A DNA stretch of 7,336 bases from Rhizobium sp. (lineage in GTDB: Bacteria; Pseudomonadota; Alphaproteobacteria; Rhizobiales; Rhizobiaceae), in the NCBI GenBank assembly GCA_003501385.1, contig DNPN01000155.1, positions 4,979 to 12,314 on the forward strand, given 5' to 3'. The position numbers were made by a program, and so were the translations under genes. A model generated the notes under the pieces. That model did not search any database. It had not been told where the DNA came from and saw only the letters and a list, made by a program, of their open reading frames with translations. Within the stretch, counting starts at the first letter, position 1. The number at the start of each line of letters is the position of its first letter. Below, piece by piece: positions 5,758 to 7,336 of this stretch.

Positions 5758-7336
5758 ATGAGCGCACAAGAGCTGCCAGAGCGTGAGAGCATGGAATTTG
5801 ACGTGGTGATTGTCGGGGCAGGACCTGCTGGCCTGTCTGCCGCCATTCGCCTTAAGCAGGTCAATCCCGATCTTTCAGTCGTCGTGCTGGAAAAAGGCGC
5901 GGAAGTGGGCGCGCATATCCTCTCAGGTGCTGTGGTGGACCCGATTGGCATCGATAGATTGCTGCCCGATTGGCGCAATGAGGCAGATCACCCTTTCAAG
6001 ACTGAAGTCACCGCCGATCATTTCCTGTTTCTCGGTCCGGCTGGCTCGATTCGCTTGCCCAACGCCCTGATGCCACCCTTGATGAACAATCACGGCAATT
6101 ACATTGTCTCGCTGGGCAATGTCTGTCGCTGGTTGGCGGCACACGCCGAGTCGCTTGGCGTGGATATCTATCCCGGCTTTGCTGCCACGGAGTTGCTCTA
6201 CAATGAGGCCGGTGCCGTGATTGGCGTGGCTACCGGCGATATGGGCATCGAGAAGAATGGTGAGCTTGGGTCCAACTATACCCGCGGCATGGAATTGCTG
6301 GGCAAATATGTGCTGATCGGCGAGGGTGTGCGCGGCTCGCTGGCCAAACAGCTGATTGCCAAATTCGACCTCTCCCGTGACAGCGATGTGCAGAAGTTCG
6401 GCCTTGGCATCAAAGAACTGTGGCAGGTGAAGCCCGAGCATCATAAGCTTGGTCTGGTGCAGCACTCGTTTGGCTGGCCGCTGGATATGAAAACGGGCGG
6501 TGGTTCGTTTCTGTATCATCTCGAAGACAATCAGGTTGCTGTCGGCTTTGTCACCCACCTGAATTACAAGAATCCCTATCTCTATCCGTTTGAAGAGTTC
6601 CAGCGTTTCAAGACCCATCCGGCGATCCGTGATACATTTGAAGGTGCCAAGCGGATTTCCTACGGTGCGCGCGCAATTACCGAAGGTGGCTATCAGTCGG
6701 TGCCAAAGCTCTCCTTTCCCGGTGGTGCACTGCTGGGCTGTTCGGCGGGCATGGTCAATGTGCCGCGCATCAAGGGCAGTCATAATGCGGTGCTCTCGGG
6801 GATGTTGGCGGCCGAAAAAATTGCCGAGGCGATTGCCGCTGGCCGCGCCAATGACGAGCCAATCGAGATTGAAAACAGCTGGCGCGAGGGCGATATTGGC
6901 AAGGATCTCAAGCGGGTGCGCAATGTAAAGCCGCTGTGGTCGAAGTTTGGCACGGCCATTGGTGTGGCGCTGGGCGGACTGGATATGTGGACCAATCAGC
7001 TGTTTGGCTTATCAATCTTTGGCACACTCAAGCACGGCAAGATTGACGCTCACTGCCTTGAGCCCGCGGCAAAGCACACGAAGATTGTCTATCCCAAACC
7101 GGACGGCGTGCTGACCTTTGATCGTCTCTCGTCGGTGTTTTTGTCCAATACCAATCACGAGGAAGATCAGCCGGTGCATCTGAAGGTCAAGGATCTGGCC
7201 TTGCAGAAATCCTCTGAGCTTGGCGTGTTTGACGGGCCTTCCAACCGTTACTGTCCCGCAGGCGTCTATGAGTGGGTGGAAAAGGATGGCGACAAGAGTT
7301 TTGTCATCAATGCGCAAAACTGCGTCCACTGCAAAA
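5758..7336 (+). CDS. electron transfer flavoprotein:ubiquinone oxidoreductase (ETF-QO), C-terminus cut by window edge
   Basis: Membrane-associated iron-sulfur flavoprotein that passes electrons from reduced electron transfer flavoprotein (fed by acyl-CoA and amino-acid dehydrogenases) through FAD and a [4Fe-4S] cluster to ubiquinone. The frame from the ATG at 5758 stays open for 526 codons to the edge. VVIVGAGPAGLSAAIRLKQ at about 16-34 is the FAD-binding GxGxxG (Gly20, Gly22, Gly25). GAHILSGAVVDP, NHGNYIVSLGN, VQHSFGWPLD, EGGYQSVPKLSFPGGALLG and NVPRIKGSHNAVLSGMLAAE are family signatures. Cluster ligands seen are Cys499 (YCPAG), Cys522 and Cys525 (NCVHC); the fourth Cys lies just beyond the window. 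The full protein should be about 555 residues, so only about 30 are missing. It is transcribed divergently from the SIR2-TPR gene. Base composition is slightly more GC-rich than in that neighbour, judged by eye. Confidence 0.97.
   Translation, partial: MSAQELPERESMEFDVVIVGAGPAGLSAAIRLKQVNPDLSVVVLEKGAEVGAHILSGAVVDPIGIDRLLPDWRNEADHPFKTEVTADHFLFLGPAGSIRLPNALMPPLMNNHGNYIVSLGNVCRWLAAHAESLGVDIYPGFAATELLYNEAGAVIGVATGDMGIEKNGELGSNYTRGMELLGKYVLIGEGVRGSLAKQLIAKFDLSRDSDVQKFGLGIKELWQVKPEHHKLGLVQHSFGWPLDMKTGGGSFLYHLEDNQVAVGFVTHLNYKNPYLYPFEEFQRFKTHPAIRDTFEGAKRISYGARAITEGGYQSVPKLSFPGGALLGCSAGMVNVPRIKGSHNAVLSGMLAAEKIAEAIAAGRANDEPIEIENSWREGDIGKDLKRVRNVKPLWSKFGTAIGVALGGLDMWTNQLFGLSIFGTLKHGKIDAHCLEPAAKHTKIVYPKPDGVLTFDRLSSVFLSNTNHEEDQPVHLKVKDLALQKSSELGVFDGPSNRYCPAGVYEWVEKDGDKSFVINAQNCVHCK

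Noticed and set aside
5923..6783. Long open frame (286 codons) on the minus strand inside ETF-QO
   Set aside because: It is fully antisense to a well-supported ETF-QO gene with family motifs throughout; the translation shows no recognisable domain and arises from the codon bias of the real gene.

Overview
The window looks like chromosomal DNA of an alphaproteobacterium, most likely of the rhizobial/Brucella order (Hyphomicrobiales). The support is indirect: moderate GC content, the close resemblance of the electron-transfer-flavoprotein:ubiquinone oxidoreductase to rhizobial versions as I remember them, and the general style of the efflux genes. I see no rRNA, tRNA, CRISPR array, insertion sequence or phage gene.

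Layout, left to right. Positions 1-2503, minus strand: an RND-type efflux operon. The periplasmic adaptor (1211-2503) comes first and its stop overlaps the start of the inner-membrane permease by 4 bases. The permease runs off the left edge, so only its first 404 codons are present. Positions 2504-2690: an intergenic control region with an 8-bp inverted repeat and TGAC elements spaced exactly 8 bp apart. Positions 2691-3476, minus strand: a short-chain dehydrogenase/reductase-like protein with several catalytic-motif residues replaced. Positions 3477-3708: an intergenic region with a hairpin that could terminate the next gene. Positions 3709-5517, minus strand: the most interesting gene, a stand-alone protein with an N-terminal SIR2-like NAD-binding domain and a C-terminal array of five 41-residue TPR-type repeats. 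Positions 5518-5757: a divergent promoter region with a perfect palindrome. Positions 5758-7336, plus strand: electron-transfer-flavoprotein:ubiquinone oxidoreductase, cut by the right edge just before its last iron-sulfur cysteine.

How the parts relate. The adaptor and permease should form the inner-membrane part of a tripartite drug/metabolite pump; no outer-membrane channel is encoded here. The SDR gene precedes the pump on the same strand, but a 187-bp gap makes an independent promoter for the pump likely. ETF-QO is a housekeeping respiratory gene that feeds electrons from fatty-acid and amino-acid oxidation to ubiquinone. The SIR2-TPR gene has no obvious link to its neighbours. With its missing zinc ribbon and retained Asn and His of the NAD pocket, it resembles SIR2-domain NAD-consuming immune effectors more than protein deacetylases. 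That is a family-based inference, not something the sequence proves.
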